A stretch of 59,755 nt of DNA from a bacterium (lineage in GTDB: Bacteria > Gemmatimonadota > Gemmatimonadetes > Longimicrobiales > RSA9), in the NCBI GenBank assembly GCA_003242735.1, contig QGVH01000024.1:1-59755 (forward strand), given 5' to 3'. Shown here one piece after another: positions 55,347 to 59,755 of the stretch (within the stretch, counting starts at the first letter, position 1; the number at the start of each line of letters is the position of its first letter). The notes under the pieces are model-generated. The model worked only from the letters and a program-made list of their open reading frames with translations, made no database searches and was not told where the DNA came from. A program made the translations under genes and the position numbers.

Positions 55347-55387
55347 GCGCGCCTCCGCGGCAATGACAGATCACTCGGTGACAGGTG

Positions 55388-55439
55388 TTGTCTCTCCGGC
55401 GAGTCTGGGTATACTTTTTCCGGCTCCCAAGAATGTCAA
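55388..55439. promoter_or_regulatory. Divergent promoter pair sharing a GTATAC -10
   Basis: Minus strand: TTGACA (55439-55434), 17 bases, AAGTAT (55416-55411), reading toward the 131-residue gene. Plus strand: TTGTCT (55388-55393), 16 bases, TATACT (55410-55415), reading toward rho. The two -10 boxes overlap on the palindrome GTATAC, so only one polymerase can open here at a time. Confidence 0.5.
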
Positions 55440-55746
55440 GTTTCATTCGACGGTCCGGCACACCGGCCGCCCCACCGGCGCCCCGGGGCCGCGCGCCGTT
55501 ACCGCCACGGTGAGTCCGAGGTTGTACAAGGAGGAACGCGAAGAGGTGCGCCGGTCCCGGGCCTGACCCGCTTCCGGACCGGGCTCGCGCCGCCGCCCGG
55601 CGCCCGGCCCGCGAGGGACCGCGAGTATGGATCTTGCGGTGGGTCTGCGGCTGAAGCAGCGCCGTGCCCGCTCCAGGCCCCCCGGGGCCGGCCGGTCCCC
55701 GCCCCAGACCGCGCGCCCGACGGCCGGCCACCCGCACCCGTCACCC

Positions 55747-55775
55747 TTGACCGGACGGGACCCGAGCGCTAGACT
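55747..55775 (+). promoter_or_regulatory. Probable rho promoter
   Basis: TTGACC (55747-55752), 17 bases, TAGACT (55770-55775), giving a leader of about 160 bases before the rho start. Five of six and four of six consensus matches. The remaining leader and the stretch 55440-55746 hold no gene. Confidence 0.55.
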
Positions 55776-55938
55776 ATATGTGGCATCCACCATCGACAAC
55801 CTTCCACTACTGTGGAGGCGCGGGCGCCTCACCGGCCACACGGGTCCGCTTCGCATCTCTACATGTCACCGACCAACAACCTTCTGGACGGTTCGTTCCG
55901 CCCGCATTTCGGTTCCCATGCTCGTACGGGGTGATTAC

Positions 55939-57189
55939 GTGGACATCGCTGAGCTCAAGAGCAAGTCGATCGCTGAGCTGCATGAGATGGCCGAAGAGTT
56001 GAACATCTCCAACTACTCCGGCCTTCGCAAGCAGGACCTCATCTTCCGCATCGAGCAGAACCTGCTCGACAGCGACGTCGTCCTGCGCGGGGAAGGGGTC
56101 CTTGAGGTCCTGCCCGAAGGGTACGGCTTCCTGCGTTCGCAGGACTGGAACTACCTCTACGGGCCGGACGACATCTACGTCAGCCCCTCGCAGATCAAGC
56201 GCTTCGACCTGCGCACGGGCGACACGGTCATGGGCCAGGTCCGGCCGCCCAAGGACGGCGAACGCTACCTGGCGCTGCTCAAGGTCGAGTCGGTCAACGG
56301 CGACGACCCCGAGAAGGCCAAGCACCGCATCGCCTTCGACAACCTCAAGCCGCGCTACCCGGAGGAGCGGATCCGGCTGGAGGGGAAGTCGGGCGACCTG
56401 TCCATGCGGCTCATGGACCTGATCTCGCCCATCGGCAAGGGCCAGCGCGGCCTGATCGTCTCGCCGCCCAAGGCGGGCAAGACGATCCTCATGCAGAAGA
56501 TCGCCAACGCCATCATCGAGAACCATCCGGAGATCCACCTCATCGTGCTGCTGATCGACGAGCGGCCCGAGGAGGTGACCGACATGGAGGAGCACGTCGC
56601 CGCGGAGGTCATCTCCTCCACGTTCGACGAGCCCGCCGACCGGCACACCCAGGTCGCCGAGATGGTGCTCGAGAAGGCGAAGCGCCTGGTCGAGCACGGG
56701 CGTGACGTGGTCATCCTGCTCGACTCGATCACCCGGCTCGCGCGCGCCTACAACGTCACGGTCCCGCACTCCGGCAAGATCCTGTCGGGTGGTGTGGACG
56801 CCCATGCGCTGCACAAGCCCAAGCGGTTCTTCGGTGCCGCGCGCAACATCGATGGCGGCGGCTCGCTGACCATCATCGCGACGGCGCTGATCGACACCGG
56901 CTCGCGCATGGACGAGGTGATCTTCGAGGAGTTCAAGGGGACGGGCAACATGGAGGTCGTGCTCGACCGGCACATCGCGGACAAGCGCATCTTCCCCGCG
57001 ATCGACATCAACCGGTCCGGCACGCGCAAGGAAGACCTGCTGCTGGACGAGACCGAGCTGAACCGGGTCTACCTGCTGCGCAACTTCCTGTCCGACATGC
57101 CCCCCGCGGAAGCGCTGGAGTTCCTGCTCGACCGGATGCGCCGGACCAAGACCAACAAGGAGTTCCTGGACAGCATGGCGCGCGGTTAA
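55939..57189 (+). CDS. rho: Transcription termination factor Rho
   Basis: 416 residues, close to E. coli's 419. N-terminal helix bundle ([20 protein letters not shown]), RNA-binding cold-shock-like domain with YGFLRS, Walker [14 protein letters not shown] near residue 180, Walker [17 protein letters not shown], and the Q-loop/R-loop [20 protein letters not shown]. Hexameric RNA helicase that ends transcription and would matter for the hairpins here that lack T runs. I chose the GTG with GGGGTGA five bases upstream; an in-frame ATG at 55918 is the alternative. Confidence 0.96.
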   Translation: MDIAELKSKSIAELHEMAEELNISNYSGLRKQDLIFRIEQNLLDSDVVLRGEGVLEVLPEGYGFLRSQDWNYLYGPDDIYVSPSQIKRFDLRTGDTVMGQVRPPKDGERYLALLKVESVNGDDPEKAKHRIAFDNLKPRYPEERIRLEGKSGDLSMRLMDLISPIGKGQRGLIVSPPKAGKTILMQKIANAIIENHPEIHLIVLLIDERPEEVTDMEEHVAAEVISSTFDEPADRHTQVAEMVLEKAKRLVEHGRDVVILLDSITRLARAYNVTVPHSGKILSGGVDAHALHKPKRFFGAARNIDGGGSLTIIATALIDTGSRMDEVIFEEFKGTGNMEVVLDRHIADKRIFPAIDINRSGTRKEDLLLDETELNRVYLLRNFLSDMPPAEALEFLLDRMRRTKTNKEFLDSMARG

Positions 57190-57632
57190 TCCTCCGCCAG
57201 TTTCCCGAGCACGAGGAGCTCGAACGTCGCGCGCTGCGCGGGGGACGGATCCCGCGGCATGCCCAGCACGAACGCGGGGATGCGGGGATCGTCCGGCAGG
57301 TGGAGGATGAGCCGGTCCCTCGGCGTTGCCCGGCCGTCGTAGGGCCGTGCCCGGCCCTCGTGGTCGATCTCGACCAGGCGGCCGGGCTCGCTCATCTCTG
57401 CGAGCCGCCGCCCGTACGCCAGCCACTCGGCCAACGGGTCGCTGGCCTCATCGGCGACCCGGGGCAGCACCACTTCCTCGTAGTAGCGCACCGACTCGGT
57501 GAGGGCGGCCGGGTCCCGCTCCCTGAGGTCGCGGAGCCGCGCGCGGTAGAACGGCCGCGGGTCCTCGACCCCGGCCGCCGCCAGCGCCTCTTCGAGGCGC
57601 GCCATGGCCCGTTCCCGGACGTCCTTCCTCAC
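57186..57632 (-). CDS. Hypothetical helical protein
   Basis: 148 residues, not recognised. The N-terminal two thirds are acidic-basic helices ([55 protein letters not shown]), then strands [14 protein letters not shown] and [10 protein letters not shown]. Soluble. GTG start at 57632, or the ATG at 57605 nine codons in. Its stop overlaps the end of rho by four bases on the opposite strand. Confidence 0.7.
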   Translation of the reverse strand: MRKDVRERAMARLEEALAAAGVEDPRPFYRARLRDLRERDPAALTESVRYYEEVVLPRVADEASDPLAEWLAYGRRLAEMSEPGRLVEIDHEGRARPYDGRATPRDRLILHLPDDPRIPAFVLGMPRDPSPAQRATFELLVLGKLAED

Positions 57633-57754
57633 GCGGCCAGGATGCTCCGCCGGGCGCCGGCCGTCAAGCGGCGCTGGGGGCGCCCACCGGCTTCCATCCC
57701 GGCGCGCGGGCTGCTATCTTCGCCCGGACTCCGCACCACACCGGAAGGATCGCC

Positions 57755-58309
57755 ATGTCGCTGTCCCCGAACGTGCACCGGAATCCGGAGCCCGGCGCGC
57801 CCGAAGACGTCCTGGAGCTGACGTGGGAGGTCTTCGGCGAGCTCTGCCGGGCCCTCGCCGTCAAGGTCGCCCACAGCGGCTACCAGCCGGAGCTCGTGGT
57901 CGGCATCGCCAAGGCCGGCGTCATCCCGGGGGCCGTCATCGCATCCATCCTGGGCTGCGACTTCTCGTCCATGAAGATCAGCCGCCGCGACGGCGCCGAC
58001 CGCATCAGGGCGCAGCCGCGCCTCCTCTCCGCCGCGCCGCGCGAGGCGGCCGGGCGGCGCGTCCTGATCGTGGACGAGATCTGCACCACCGGCGAGACCC
58101 TCCGCCTCGCCCTCGCCGCCGTGCGGAACGTCAAACCCGCGGACATCCGGACCGCCACCAGCTTCGTCAAGCTGGGCGGCTACAAACCGGATTTCTACGC
58201 CATCGAAACGGACGCCCTGGTCATTTTCCCGTGGGACCGCCAGATCGTGAACGAGCGCGGCGAGCTGGTCGTGAATCCGACCTACGAGGGGCTCATCTCG
58301 GAGGAGTGA
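57755..58309 (+). CDS. Purine-type phosphoribosyltransferase
   Basis: 184 residues, type I PRTase fold. The PRPP loop is RVLIVDEICTTGETLRLAL, with LVVGIAKAGVIPGAVIAS (pyrophosphate loop) and FYAIETDALVIFPWD. It resembles GPT/HPT-like salvage enzymes that join hypoxanthine, guanine or xanthine to PRPP; base specificity cannot be assigned. ATG at 57755 with GGAAGGATC upstream. Converges on gyrB with a bidirectional terminator between. Confidence 0.85.
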   Translation: MSLSPNVHRNPEPGAPEDVLELTWEVFGELCRALAVKVAHSGYQPELVVGIAKAGVIPGAVIASILGCDFSSMKISRRDGADRIRAQPRLLSAAPREAAGRRVLIVDEICTTGETLRLALAAVRNVKPADIRTATSFVKLGGYKPDFYAIETDALVIFPWDRQIVNERGELVVNPTYEGLISEE

Positions 58310-58461
58310 CCCGACGCGCGGTCCCTCCGCCGCGCGGGCCGGACCTCGCGTGAGCCCGGGCGGCTGCGGCGGCGCGGGCCCGGGCACCGGCGCCCCCCCT
58401 CCCGAGCCCCGGGGCGCGTCGGCGGCGATGCACGGGTCACCGAGCCACGGATCCGCGCATG

Positions 58462-58498
58462 CGAAAGGGGGCGCCCCATCGGGGGCGCCCCCTTTCGT
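58462..58498. terminator. Bidirectional intrinsic terminator
   Basis: CGAAAGGGGGCGCCCC and its complement with a 4-base loop: a 16-bp stem that carries A runs before and T runs after it, so it works on both strands. It lies between the converging phosphoribosyltransferase and gyrB genes. Confidence 0.85.
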
Positions 58499-58579
58499 CG
58501 CGAGCGCGTCGCACGACTGCGCGAGCCACGATCCCGGCGGACGCCGCCCCGGCGTCTCACGGGGCGACGCCGGCCTCCC

Positions 58580-59755
<1,176 letters not shown>

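Overview
The window is a gene-dense, very GC-rich (roughly 70% by eye) stretch of a bacterial chromosome. It holds about 66 protein genes on both strands. The organism is a diderm: there is an Mce/Mla lipid-transport set, a beta-barrel protein and several lipoproteins. It makes menaquinone by the futalosine route (MqnA). The gene complement and codon use would fit Gemmatimonadota, but that is an inference and I see no marker that proves it. I see no rRNA, tRNA, CRISPR, integrase, transposase or phage gene, so this looks like core chromosome with some lineage-specific genes. Both ends cut genes: aconitase at the left, gyrB at the right.

Layout. 1-9.3 kb: aconitase, a dicarboxylate/amino-acid symporter, a lipoprotein/DUF445 pair, then a tightly coupled minus-strand run (sugar/nucleotide phosphatase, two small membrane proteins, thioesterase, small CxxC protein). 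9.6-18.2 kb: a minus-strand run with acyl-CoA synthetase, CutA, TPR protein, macrodomain protein, secreted transglutaminase and an ABC exporter, preceded by OsmC and another TPR protein. 18.3-21.5 kb: a pterin operon (PTPS, folE, SDR, queD-like) with an unexplained 143-nt inverted-repeat element in its leader. 21.7-29.6 kb: metalloprotease lipoprotein and beta-barrel protein, endonuclease IV, pyrophosphatase, HtrA protease, Nudix, and metK behind a SAM-II-type riboswitch. 29.7-37.1 kb: lipoprotein, ArsR regulator, fumarase, two SDRs (one pteridine-reductase-like), a class A PBP and thioredoxin reductase.

37.5-40.6 kb is the most novel part. It is a four-gene plus-strand operon with two paralogous proteins of unknown function flanking an 89-residue protein and a soluble histidine-kinase-like protein with two H-boxes. 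40.8-42.3 kb holds an iron-linked pair (lipoprotein and ferritin-like protein, with Fur-box-like sites) and an orphan single-domain response regulator behind a palindromic operator.

42.3-48.2 kb: ferredoxin-NADP reductase, CDP-alcohol phosphatidyltransferase, AI-2E-type permease, Nudix, asd and lysC. 48.2-53.2 kb: MlaD/MlaF/MlaE lipid transporter, mqnA and a second MCE protein. 53.2-59.8 kb: a membrane sensor kinase with a multi-spanning membrane partner, a proline-rich hypothetical protein, rho, a purine-type phosphoribosyltransferase and gyrB.

Many neighbours overlap by 1-8 bases (ATGA, GTGA, TGATG junctions), so translational coupling is the rule. Strong GC hairpins, often followed by short T stretches, separate transcription units. 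Gene functions rest on motifs read from the translations. Starts were chosen by Shine-Dalgarno spacing, gene overlap and family length.
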